Assembly: GCA_030737835.1 (NCBI GenBank)
Contig: CM060856.1
Coordinates: forward strand, 9,899,670 to 9,963,669
Source: Acorus gramineus
Taxonomy: Eukaryota > Streptophyta > Magnoliopsida > Acorales > Acoraceae
Direction: 5' to 3'
Length of the DNA stretch: 64,000 nt
In this document: in pieces, positions 1-11,155 of the stretch
How the letters are laid out: the number at the start of each line of letters is the position of its first letter
Numbering within the stretch: the first letter of the stretch is position 1
Notes under the pieces: model-generated
The model's database searches: none
What the model saw: the letters and a program-made list of their open reading frames with translations, nothing else
What the model was told of the DNA's origin: nothing
Made by a program: the position numbers and the translations under genes

Positions 1-2040
1 ATGTATGCATGTCTTCCTGGTTTTTTTATTCATAAATATTGTGAGTGATGACAAACAACAATTAATTATGGTTTTCTAATAGAGCTGCCATGGAAAATGT
101 GATGATGTTGTGTAGATATCTGTTTATATATACTAGTTATATACACGTGTTAAAAACACGTGGTACAATATTGCATGTTATATGTGTATACAAAAACTTA
201 ATAATTATTAATAAAATAATATATGAATATGATCTTATGTACTTCTATATAATATTATTTATAAATAAATACTAACCGTCCAAAAAAGTCATTCTATTTA
301 ATATATAGGGTAATAAATTTTTATACCATGTAATTATTTTTTAATATTATAATAAAATAATGTAACAAATTTCTATACAATTCAATTGAGATAGATTTAA
401 TGAATATCTTTAATTTTGAGTTATTAAAATTTTAATATAATGACATGATTTACTTTAATTAATCTGATTTTAAAATTTCATCAAAATATGTTTATGATTT
501 ATCTAAATTTGATTTGAAATCTTAAATTTTGAATAATTAAGATGTAAGTAATTGTTAAATTTATGAGATGATAAAGACAAAAATGAAAAAGCTAGCTAGA
601 TCACTTTCCTTTTAATAAAGTAATAAATACGCATTCCATTAAATCCCATTGTAGTTCAATTTTTGTTTTTTTTCTCAACAAACTTTTATGTGCACCCACA
701 TTTAACTTTTAAGGGGGACTAAGGTTCATTAGTATGCATCCAAAGACAACCAACTGGTCCATCCTTCCATGCTGCACTAACTGTCCAAGCTTGTTGTATT
801 CTGGTCCATCCATATCTATGTACCACTTTCTAATGTCTTTTTAATGTTTGTCCCATGAGCTGTTTTAATATATTTGTACATATATAATATGCAAACAATA
901 TAATATATGGACTTCATGTTACTTCTAAGGTCCATCTATAATGATATTTGTACTACACAAACTTTGAAAGTGAAGGCCTATTTTTTCATTTGGTTTCTTA
1001 AGTTAATTCATGATATTTCTACAGTTAGAAATTTGGATTGATAGAAATTCAAAAATAAAAGAGAATGTAGAGATGATAAAGAGAAAGAAACGTTAACGTA
1101 AGAACATTGGATGATATGTATAGCTATAGCCATATAAATTAAGTTTTGGATAGATACATATCTCAATAACCAAATCAAATCAAATCATATCTTTCAGATG
1201 TGATATTTATCCAATCACATTTATTATTTTCTAATACCTTCTCACAATCACATGTTATATTCATAGTAATATGTGGTTGTTATATATAGTTCAAAAGTCT
1301 TGCTCTTGATATATATAATTGAAAATTTTAGATTATGCAAATTAGTAGTTTTCGTTCGTCCACGATTGCATCACTATTGTTCACGCTTTTTCTAAGTATG
1401 TTGGAGTTGATGGCTCAATAGATCAGATCAATCACGTTCACTCTCAATATACACTTAATTATATGATTAGAAAAAATAGAAGAGATAAAAAAAACAAATG
1501 AGTTGGAGGAAATAAAGAGATTCATAAACAAATATATATAAAGATAGGATTTAATTATATAGCTAATTTGAAAAAATAGAACAAAGAATCATATCAATCT
1601 AATCATAAGATCATAAATTAATTTGATTATTCTGATCTAGAAAGAGAATTTTTAAGAATCAAGTACATCGTCACTTTGTTCCATAACATTATTCTCCTTG
1701 AATAATATTACGTACAACTCTATTCACAATTCAACGTGCAATTCTCATATGTTTTCATTAAAACATATATTTTTATAAAATGAGATATATATCAATAAAT
1801 TGTATAGATTCATTTATTAAAAATTTATTCTGTTTGATAAACCGTACTTAGGGCAACAAAATTTTTATGTGCGTTGATACATTCAGTTCGTTTTGCAACC
1901 CATCAGATTATATCATAAATTATTTATTTTTTTAAAAATATATATATAATGTTGTATTTAAATATATACTTTATTTTATGAAATATCATTTATTTCAGTA
2001 GAAGAGTATGATTTTTATAAAAAAAAAATGGGGGTGAACT
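1..2040. other. AT-rich intergenic flank
   Basis: No convincing gene. The open frames here are short, AT-driven and without recognisable domains. The stretch is dominated by A/T runs and has no terminal repeat pair or tRNA-like structure that I could find. Confidence 0.6.
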
Positions 2041-2160
2041 ATAATTTGGGCTTCAATTGGGCCTCCACGTATCATTTTCCCAATTTCACGGAAGCAGTTT
2101 GTGAAATGGGCTGCTCAAAGAAACATGTTTGATGGGCCTTCAAGAACCGGCCCATAGTTG
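2041..2160. promoter_or_regulatory. Cluster of TGGGCY (site II) motifs upstream of SKL2
   Basis: Five TGGGCT/TGGGCC motifs lie within about 115 bases (near 2047, 2058, 2106, 2132 and, inverted, 2149). In plants, site II elements (TGGGCY) bind TCP factors and mark promoters of housekeeping, ribosomal and organelle-protein genes. The cluster lies about 550-670 bases before the SKL2 start codon in otherwise AT-rich DNA. That it drives SKL2 is inferred from position. Confidence 0.5.
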
Positions 2161-2680
2161 TTGGGTGAATCCATAATAACTTAACGTAAAATAGGCGAAC
2201 ATAAGTTTCAGTTTAGGTAGAGACATAAACTATTATAGGATTTCTACATATTCCACGAATAAATAACTTTATTAAAATAATAATAAGTGACTTTCTGTTT
2301 GGTTGTGAATAAATGTTAAGTTGTTTGGTTGATGAAAAATAAAATGTGAATAATGTATAAAAAATTGATTTAACATATGAACACATTAATGTATAAGAGG
2401 TGATTACAATTAATTTGATGTAATGACGTGTGATTTGACGAAACCCCTTATTCTTGTAGACGAATAACATAATCTCAAAGGAAAATCTGAAATACAAATA
2501 CAAATTTATTCTTATATAATTCTATATGACTATACTCACTTATTCTGTCACCCAAACACTCTTTTTTTCCTTTATTATCTTCTATTCCCCCCTATTCCAC
2601 CTATTATTCGCCATCCAAACGGAACATCAAAGAATGCCTGATCCACTCCATTTTGAAACCTCTTCCTAACTCTCACAAAC

Positions 2681-2682
<2 letters not shown>

Positions 2683-2710
<28 letters not shown>
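2683..2710 (+). repeat. (AG)14 microsatellite in the SKL2 leader
   Basis: A pure AG dinucleotide run ends four bases before the SKL2 ATG, so it is probably transcribed in the 5' UTR. GA repeats in plant leaders can bind BASIC PENTACYSTEINE proteins and vary in length between individuals. The RCD1-like gene also has a GA-rich leader. Confidence 0.85.
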
Positions 2711-2713
<3 letters not shown>

Positions 2714-2714
2714 A

Positions 2715-5700
2715 ATGGCTGCTTCTCTGATCTTCTCCTTCCACCCCCTTTTAAGCCCTGAAACAAACTACCCCTCGAAAACCCTACCAAATGGGTTTCG
2801 ATCCTTCCCGAGAACGAACTCCTCTCCTCGGAAATCGCGCACCTGGGCGAGGAAACGCCACTTCAAGAAACTCGGCTCCCTCTCTTTCGACAACCCCTCG
2901 GCCACAGAATCCGTGGCAACTGAAGATTATGAGGTACCGATACGATTCTCCTTTTTTATATCAGGTTCTCCATGATTTGTGGATGACACGTTTTGGGAAC
3001 TGATCGATTGAGGGTTATGTTTTAAATTTAACAACATTTGACATCTTCAGTGAAACTTTCTTTAGTAGATGATGATAAAGAAAAAGCCTTTTTGGATTGC
3101 CAATTGTTAGTTGATTTCAGGATTTTTTAGAAATCAGAAGTGCAACTTTTTTTTTTCGACAAATTTGTGAGTGGTTTTTAGTTCATATTGTTATCATAGG
3201 ATTTCCTTGGTAAAACATAATGTGCCGACCCGAAACCCCCCCCCCCTTTAGAATTATATCCATCTCACCAAATTTATAGGGTTATAGTAATCTTAGGCCC
3301 CGTTTGGATGTGAGTTTAGTTTTTCAAACTACCGTCTTCCCTTCTTAAGCCAAAAACACTTGCCGTTGAAAATCTAATAAAACATAGCTTTTCAAAAGTT
3401 GAGTTTGAAACGCAAAATTTTAAGAATCTTAGCGTTTCACCTCACATCCAAACGTAGGGTGTGTTTGGTTGCGCGATTGTAAAACTGATTCTACAGGAAT
3501 CTGCGAGTGCAAAACTGACTCTGCAGAAAGCTCACTTTCTCAGCTTTTTGAAATCGCAGCTTTTGGGTACTATTTATCTGAAATCTGTGTGCATGAAGCT
3601 GCTACAGTAAAACTGTTTGGTTGCACGATTGTAAACGCAATCGCAGCACAATCGCGCAACCAAACGCACCCGTGTTTGAAAAAACGTTTTGTTTGATTAT
3701 GCTTTTGCAAGGATCAACTTAATCCAACTGTGTTTCTAAATGCCCCATCTGGTGATAGCTTTTTTTTTTTTTTTTTGGAAGCTGAAAACATATTTTAGTT
3801 ATTATCAACCAAAAGAAAAGAGCTTTTCAGGAATCTAAGAAAATAGACTTCTTCAGCATCTAATTTTAAAAGCTGCTTTGCAAACAGGCTTTCAAATGCT
3901 ACCTAAGTGTTTTCAATTAATAGAATTCTCCAATAAGACTAGCAATAGATCTTAGTATCTTACAATTAGCATGGAGATATGAAAGCCTTTGCAGTTTTCC
4001 GACGGTTTTGCAGAGGCCGAATTGAGGCTGCCACTGCAGGGGAGAGATATTCAGAGCTCACAAGATGTCTTCATCGATGTGAAGGAGAATTCATTGACAA
4101 TTAAAGTACATTCTTCTGGATCTATTGTAACTCTAATGGAAACGGATTTATATGACAAGATAAAGCCTTCCGAAACAATATGGTAATCAGGAATGTTATT
4201 TCGTGCCTTTTAAAGTTATTGGGTACAAAAATTTTCCTTAATGGGGCTGAATATGTGCTTTATTTTATTTTTTTAATGAAATAGGTACATAGATGAGGAT
4301 CAGTTGGTGGTTAACTTGAAAAAGCATGACTCAGATTTGAAGTGGCCGGATGTTAAGGAGACTTGGGCTTCCCTTACAACAGGAGTTCTTCAGCTTTTGA
4401 AAGGAACTTCGGTTTACACCGTCGGAGAATCCACTGAAGTTAATGAGATAGTCGCCAAAGAATTGGCTGTTGGCCTTGGGTATTTGCCTACTCTCATATA
4501 CATAGAGAGATTTTTTTTTGAAGCTTGCACGTATTTGGCTTAATTCTGTTGACTAGGTTGTATCATATGATAAATCACCATGAAATTAGTACATATCAAT
4601 GTCTATTCAACATAATCTGTACATCTGATCCATCATGTACATCGTCATAAGTTTGTGTAGCCATGAAACTACTTATCTCAGTTTCTGCAGCTTAAAACTT
4701 CAGTTCATGTCAAATTTTTCTCTTGCTGACTCTATTACTCGGATGCTATTTTGTGAAAATGTACTTTGCTTGGCTGATATGTACATTGTGAAAGTTTGTA
4801 CAGTAGTAATGATTATTGTCTCAGTTTCTGCAGCATGAAACTTTATTTCATATCAAACCTTTTGTTGGTTCTATTACTCGGATGCTATTCTTTGATGTTA
4901 ATGTACTTTGCTTAGCTGGTATATGCTTTGTCAGTAGAATTTCTCGTCTCAGTTTCTGCAGCAAGAAACTTTGGTTTGATAAGTTTGTGTAGCCATGAAA
5001 CTACTTATCTCAGTTTCTGCAGCTTAGAACTTCAGTTCATGTCAAATTTTTCTCTTGCTGACTCTATTACTCGGATGCTATTTTGTGAAAATGTACTTTG
5101 CTTGGCTGATATGTACATTGTGAAAGTTTGTACAGTAGTAATGATTATTGTCTCAGTTTCTGCAGCATGAAACTTTATTTCATATCAAACCTTTTGTTGG
5201 TTCTATTACTCGGATGCTATTCTTTGATGTTAATGTACTTTGCTTAGCTGGTATATGCTTTGTCAGTAGAATTTCTCGTCTCAGTTTCTGCAGCAAGAAA
5301 CTTTGGTTCGTATCAAACCTTTTGTTGATTCTATTACTTGAATGCTATAATGTTAATGTACTTTGCTTAGCTGATTTGATTCTCTAATTGTTACTTCAGT
5401 TTTGCATTCAATATTGTGGCACATGGATCCCTGATTTTCATATCTATATTAAATTTTATATCTCAAAAAGAACTGTGAACTCATGTTCTTAACAATCTTG
5501 CTATATATCTAATTATACTTGATGGATATGTTTTTGTAGGTATACTCCACTTAACACCAGTGAATTGCTAGAAAGATATGTTAAGCAGTCCATTGATTCA
5601 TGTGAGTGTACATACATATATGCTGATACACACATGCACGTGTGTGCCTACATGTAGAACATGCTCCTTGTAGTTCTTATAGACTTCCGATTTTTTGCTA

Positions 5701-8700
5701 TGCTATAGGAATCTCAACTTGTACTTTGCAGTGCATTAACAAGTGTAGTCACTTCCAGGGATGATTGCAGAGGGAGCAGATTCTGTCGCAGAAGCAGAAG
5801 CCACCATACTAGAAAGCCTGAGCAGGTCTGTCCCATGGGTTTTATATTAATTCTTCTTTCAAAAAATTTGAAATATCTCGAAATGGTTTACATGTTGCAG
5901 TCATGTCCGAGCTGCTGTTGGAACACTAGGTGAACCATTTGGTGCTGCTGGAAGAGCTGATAAGTGGCAGCATCTTCATTCAGGGTTTGCTATATGGTTA
6001 TCACAATGTGATACCACTGGTAACCATATTTCCTCTCTGATTCCTAAACGGTTTTCATTATGATAATTCTTCAACTAAATTGCTGGAATATTTATGGGAA
6101 ATGAAAATTTAATTTGGGTTTTCTGTGCTAAAATTTTTAGATAAGGTTTGATTGTTCTATGCTGGTATGGATAGAGGAGAAAAAGTTGAAACAAGCAATT
6201 TGAGCCAAAATCTTCATGCAACCTGATGCAATCTGCATGAGCACTAGACAGTAGCAAATGAAAATTAGCTTTTGAGCTTAAAATGAATCTAAAGTCAAAT
6301 TCTCTTAGTTCATTGTTAGACACAAGAATGCCTACTAACTGTTTTTTTCCCATGGAATCTCTCTTTGCAACTGCTGAAAATTGTTTATTGATGTGTTTGT
6401 AATGCAGTACATATTACCTTCAATCTAAATCATGATTATGAAATATAGTAAATAAGGTTGCTAAATGAGAATTGTCCATCGAAGCACCCACCCTATTGAA
6501 CTATCAATATTTAGTATTCAGATTAATTTTTGATGCTTATGAAGAATCTTCAAGAAACTCATGGGAAAAGAAAAAAAAACAATACAAAAAACTTCAGCTA
6601 CAACTAAAAGCAATCAAAATGTTCATTGTGAATTTTCATATGACTATAGATGAGGCTTCTGCTAAGGAGGAGGCTCGAAGGCACATACAAGATGGGAATT
6701 TAGCTTATTCAAATGCCGACATGGTGGTCAAGCTGGGGGGATGGGATCCCGATCATGCTAGAACTGTGGCTCAAACTTGTCTTAGTGCCCTCAAGCAACT
6801 AATCCTATCAGACAGAACCCTTACAGGTACCAACTCTGCTCTCATGACCTGTAGAGAAGTATTAACTTTTTTGTTTTTCATGCATTATCAATTAGAGTTA
6901 GGGCAGCAACTCGGGCGGGTTGGGTTTGGGTTGACCCCAACCCGAACCCAACTCGAATTCCAAAGTATCCAACCCTAACCTGACCCAACCTGATTTTCAA
7001 CCCGAATTGGACCAACCCGAACCCAACCCGTAATTAAATAAACCAACCCGACTCAACCCGAATTGGACTAATCTGATCCCAACCCGATTTTCAACCCGAA
7101 TTGGACCAACTTGACCCAACCTGAATTTCTAATATGATGTGCAAATTAAATAAATCAATCTGACTTAACCCATAAGATTAGTTAGGTTTACCTAAAATTT
7201 GAATTACCCATGTTAGAAGCTACAGAATGAACGGCTATGATCTTTTTTTTTAACTATTAGTTTACGGGTTCGTGTTGGGTCGGGCTGTGAGTGAGGCTAA
7301 CCCGAACCCAACCCGATTTGTGAGTCAATCCGAATTGGTCAACCCGAACCCCATTTGGTCAACCCAAATTGGATTTAACCCATCAGGTTCGGGTTCAACC
7401 GACCCAAGTTGCAGCCCTAATTAGAGTATGCAATATTGGCTAAAACATCCTCCTTTCGTTTCTAAAAAACTGAATTTCTTTATAGTATTCACTTTTTTGA
7501 AATAGGAGATGACATTTACTTATAACTATCTTTAGTTCCCTCTCATTTAGGGAGTTGGTTCCCACGTTGTATATAATGTATAAAATACTTTTGCTAAAGA
7601 GGAACCCTAACAGATCTAGGTTATCCTGATCTTCATCCACAAAATTCATAGAAAATAAGGGAGTTATTTCTTTAGTCCCACTGGGCAGTATATGTAATTT
7701 TAGTATGATGATCACCCATAAATTATTTTTAGGTCTTATGATTATTGATAAAAGAAAGACTTCAACTTTTATAAATTGTAACTCTTAAATGTAACACTTT
7801 ATCTCGTATAAATAATATCATGCTAGTGATATACTGTTATATGGCACCTCTGATATGTACTTTAAAATAGTAGTAGTCATATGAAATTAAAGTAATATGT
7901 GACACTTTAGCATAGACTCTACATGTTTTATTTTAAGAGTTAAATGTAACACGTGAGATTTAAATATTATGTATAATAGTTAAAAATTTGAATTGAATAG
8001 TGTTTTGTTAATTCTTTTTTTATTATTCACCTGATAGATGAAACTTAAATATGATGTGAGCATGATGAGTCTAAAAATGAGTTGATTAGTTAATAGAATT
8101 TAAAAAAACAGTACTGTGAATAAATAAAAAGTTGACCAGCTCTATCCATCCAGAAAGTGAGAAAGGAAGAATATCTATTCCAGTTTTCACCAAACAGTAT
8201 TTTTTTTTTTCCAATCATCTCAACGAATCAAATACACAGCCCTTCCTCACCTATTTCTGTGCCCAAAATGAATAAGCTTAGTCATAAAAAAAATTTGTTA
8301 GTATAAATAAACAGTAATAGTTATACTTTAATAAGCTAAAATAAATCCCAATAGCTGTACCTGGGGTGGCAGATATAGTTTCTTTCAACAGGGAAAAATT
8401 CATATAACCTAAATCCAAGAATAAAATAATAACCAAACAAAAAATCATCCCATCTTTTTTATCCCTAAAAAACTATCCACCACCCAAAAAGGGAGGGTAT
8501 AGATTGGGGTGATAAATGAGTCGAACGAGTTGAATTTTAACATGTTTAAGATTGATTCGTTTATAAATGAATCGAATCGAACTTACGAGCCTCAACGAGT
8601 CTAACATTTTTCTTCATTTTAAAATTTTTAGAGGTTAAAAATAAAATTTTAATTTAAATGAATCAAGTTCCCCTGGGCATAGACTGGCAGTCACAACAAG

Positions 8701-8936
8701 GATATTATTAGAATAGTCTTATTAAATAGTTTCATCCTAACACCTACTGTATTGCTGACCGGATTTATTTATATTTAAAGTGGTTTCTGAAATAGATGCT
8801 GATGTTTTGATATGTTGTTGTGTATTTGGAAGGGAAAAAGAGTCTATACATAAGGTTAGGCTGTCGAGGTGATTGGCCAAACATCAAGCCCCCTGGATGG
8901 GACCCTTCGACTGGTGCGGATGTCACCATTGTATAG
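2715..8936 (+). CDS. SKL2: Probable inactive shikimate kinase like 2, chloroplastic (CS domain plus degenerate shikimate kinase)
   Basis: Eight exons: 2715-2933, 3995-4182, 4285-4479, 5540-5601, 5759-5825, 5901-6019, 6650-6826 and 8833-8936. They splice in phase to 376 residues. Residues 1-70 are Ser/Arg-rich without acidic residues early on, as in a chloroplast transit peptide. Residues about 73-160 form a CS (p23/HSP20-like) domain, with LRLPLQ, VFIDVKENSLTIKV and LVVNLKK. The rest has the shikimate kinase fold, but the P-loop is replaced by YTVGESTEVNE, with no GK[ST], so ATP binding and kinase activity are not expected. The C-terminus, RLGCRGDWPNIKPPGWDP, is characteristic of plant SKL2. 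Length is close to the Arabidopsis protein. The start is the first ATG after a GA-rich leader. Introns 1, 3 and 7 hold repeats, described separately. The molecular role of SKL2 is unclear. Family assignment is firm; inactivity is inferred from missing residues. Confidence 0.93.
3297..3456. mobile_element. MITE-like inverted repeat in SKL2 intron 1
   Basis: The left end GGCCCCGTTTGGATGTGAG and the right end CTCACATCCAAACG are inverted copies bounding about 155 bases. The GGCCCCGTTTGG start is typical of plant Harbinger/hAT MITEs. The right end appears to lose its last bases where a second MITE begins. Confidence 0.55.
3457..3671. mobile_element. MITE with 24-bp terminal inverted repeats, SKL2 intron 1
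   Basis: The first and last 24 bases are inverted copies with one mismatch (core TTTGGTTGCGCGATTGT). The 215-bp element has no coding capacity. The flanking trinucleotides are GTA and GTG, so a 3-bp target duplication is only nearly intact. The internal part repeats the terminal motif once (near 3615), which hints at an internal duplication. Confidence 0.7.
4647..5310 (+). repeat. Two tandem copies of a 332-bp unit in SKL2 intron 3
   Basis: The stretch 4647-4978 is followed directly by a nearly identical copy at 4979-5310. Each unit contains three diverged sub-repeats of roughly 100 bases, marked by CTCAGTTTCTGCAGC and CTATTACTCGGATGCTAT, so this is a higher-order array. Near-identity suggests a recent duplication. 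It explains the coincident open frames seen here and is not coding. Confidence 0.9.
6899..7419. mobile_element. Non-autonomous hAT element (521 bp) in SKL2 intron 7
   Basis: The ends are TAGGGCAGCAACTCGGG and the inverted CCCAAGTTGCAGCCCTA, flanked by a perfect 8-bp duplication, ATTAGAGT (6891-6898 and 7420-7427). An 8-bp target duplication with TAGGG ends defines hAT. The interior is packed with AACCCGA/ACCCAA sub-repeats on both strands, the usual subterminal repeat pattern, and has no transposase. Confidence 0.92.
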
Positions 8937-9219
8937 ATACCAAAAAAAAAAAAAATCACAGGATTTTATCTTTAACAAGCTTTTGTAGCTATCAATGTCA
9001 GTGCAGTTATTACTCATAAGATATTTCATCTACCTGTCATACCTCATATTGATGGGTTCAGCGACCTCTATAATTAATTTCATCTTTTATGTAATTTATC
9101 TTCTTTCTTTTGAAGGTTGTTTACCTCACGTAATTACTTCAAAAAGAAATACAACAGCAACAACCAAAAAAGAAAAAAAAAAAGATAGAAAGAAATTAAG
9201 AAATAGCTTTATATACTCA

Positions 9220-9455
9220 GGCTCTATTTGATAACATGATTGAAGTGATGATTCTGTTTTTAATTAAACAGAAAGTTCAAACGTATTACTAAACGGGTTC
9301 TCAAAATACAGCTTAATTAAAATATTACTTATAGTTTTTAGTGCAAAAATGTTATTTTTTTAGAGAGTACAAGAAATGCACTTTTTAAGAATCAATATCT
9401 ATTTAAATCATTTTATTTAAAATCTTATTTTTCAAACATGTTTTTAAACGGGCCC
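9220..9455. mobile_element. Possible PIF/Harbinger-type MITE
   Basis: Bounded by GGCTCTATTTGATAACATG and the inverted CATGTTTTTAAACGGGCC, with TCA on both sides. The terminal match is imperfect and 3-bp flanks are weak evidence, so this is a moderate call. Confidence 0.45.
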
Positions 9456-10234
9456 TCAGTCAATGTTTAGAAACAATTCTTCATCCGTTTACACTGTATA
9501 CTCTAAGGCCTAGTTTGATATGAGGATAAGGGGTTGGGGTAAGAAAAAAATTGTATTAAATCACTTGTTATCCCATATGGCATAAAAAAGAGATAAAGTA
9601 TAGACAATTGTCCACATTTTGATATAAAAAATGAGGATAGTTTATTCTAGGTAAAAAGTCGAACAGATTTGTCCCAATTTTTTTTATCTCTATTTTGTAA
9701 AATTGAGATAACATTGATGATTACTTTTCCCAAAAAAAAAAAAAAAAAAACAAAAAATAAAAAAATATGTTCCACCAAACAACATTAATACCCCCATTAA
9801 TAGGAAGCATAGAGTTTGGTATTTTTTAAAAAAATTTAAAATTATCCCATATTTGATCCAAATGTAAGTATAGGGAACAAAAATGTCCCTTACAAATTTT
9901 AAAGATGATGATATGCTCGGATAGCAAATCAATACATAAAAAGGGTAACGTGGGTACAACTCGACCTTTTAATCCTCTGATCCTCAGTCTCCTTTGAAGA
10001 GTGTCTCGAGAATTACAACTTCAGAGATTTTTACAAATTTTATGAAAATTTAAAAGGAAGATGAAGAGGCTTGCGGTGCGTGATCGTTCGGGCCTTTTGA
10101 GTTTGAGCCTTGTTGTTTAGGACCAGCGGTGCTTTGTTCTTCACCCTTCTTGGATTTTTTTGAACTCGTGATTTGATTTGAAGCCGCTTTTCTTGATCTT
10201 CCCTTCTCTGGACTTTCTCCTTCGTGAACAAAGT

Positions 10235-10500
10235 GAAAATATTATTCAAGAAGAATGTGGAATCGAGGGAGAGTTAGTATTTCTCCCTTGGATTTTCTCC
10301 ACACTTTTCTTTAAGAAGAAGGTGGAATCGAGGGAGAGTTAGTATTTCTCTCCCTTAGATTTTCTCCGCTCTTTTCTTTTTCTTCTTCTTTGGCTTTCTT
10401 GACTTCTCCTTCTTTTGGTGGGTTCTTCAAGAAGAAGGTGGAATCGAGGGAGAGTTTGTATATCTCTCCCTTGGATTTTTCCCCACACTTCTTCTTCTTC
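10235..10500 (+). repeat. Tandem repeats with GTGGAATCGAGGGAGAGTT core
   Basis: The motif AGAAG[A/G][A/T]GGTGGAATCGAGGG, or a close variant, followed by a CT-rich tract ending near TTTTCTCC, occurs three times (about 10247, 10318 and 10432). Open frames on both strands here encode only Lys/Glu or Phe/Ser/Pro low-complexity peptides and are not genes. Confidence 0.75.
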
Positions 10501-10804
10501 TTCTTCTTCTTGCTTTGGCTTTTCTTCCTTCTCTCCCTTAGGCCTTTTTTTTTTGTTCTTGCCTTTCTTCCTCCCTTTCTTCCTCCTTTTTTCTTTTTCC
10601 CCCTCCCTCCTATTTATAGAGGAAGGGAGGGGTGGGTAGTTATACAAGGTAATGGGTAGTTTTAGGGGGTGTGGGTAGTTAGGAAAATTTTTTTGTTGAC
10701 TTTTTCTTTATTTATTTATTGATTTGATTTGATTTGATTTTAATTAATTTTAACTAATTCCTTTTCTTTTCTTTTCTTTCTTTTTTTTTTTTTCTTTTTC
10801 ATTT

Positions 10805-10877
10805 GGCCCTGCCTTGGCAGGGCCGAACTGGTCCCTGCCTAGGCAGGGCCAAATTTGGGCCCTGCCCTGGCAGGGCT
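10805..10877. repeat. Three GC-rich perfect palindromes in a row
   Basis: Palindromes lie at 10805-10824 (GGCCCTGCCTTGGCAGGGCC, arms of 9), 10833-10848 (CCCTGCCTAGGCAGGG, fully self-complementary) and 10860-10877 (GCCCTGCC-CT-GGCAGGGC). The copies share the arm CCCTGCC and are spaced by about 10 bases. They lie in the inner block of the Harbinger-like element. Confidence 0.9.
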
Positions 10878-11064
10878 CAGTGGGCCGGCCCAACAGGCCC
10901 GTTTTGGCCAAGCCTTTTTTTTTGTGTCTACAATAAGATTGAGGATAAAAACACAAAAAATGAAGATAATAAAAAACATTAACAAATACAAATCTGAATA
11001 AAAATAATAAATTTTTTATCCTCATAAATTAGGCTAACTTATCCCTTTATCAAACTAGGCCTAA

Positions 11065-11124
11065 TAGTGCAGTGTACGAAAAAAATATGTAATAATTTGT
11101 CTAAAAATATTTTTTTAATATAAG

Positions 11125-11155
<31 letters not shown>

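Larger units (their letters stand above)
9507..11061. mobile_element. Harbinger/Tourist-like element of 1555 bp with an internal insertion
   Basis: The termini GGCCTAGTTTGATATGAGG and the inverted TTATCAAACTAGGCC are flanked by TAA on both sides (9504-9506 and 11062-11064), as expected for PIF/Harbinger insertions. Internal GAGGATAA motifs near both ends match a short MITE. The middle (about 9956-10930) is a different kind of sequence: pyrimidine-rich tandem repeats, GC-rich palindromes, and an end reading TGTCTACA. It is probably a separate element, possibly a minus-strand LTR, inserted into the MITE. I found no duplication around that inner block, so nesting is inferred. Confidence 0.75.

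Noticed and set aside
10339-10659. Overlapping open frames on both strands, 70-100 codons
   Set aside because: They encode Lys/Glu-rich or Phe/Ser/Pro-rich low-complexity peptides that follow from CT-rich tandem repeats; no domain or start context.
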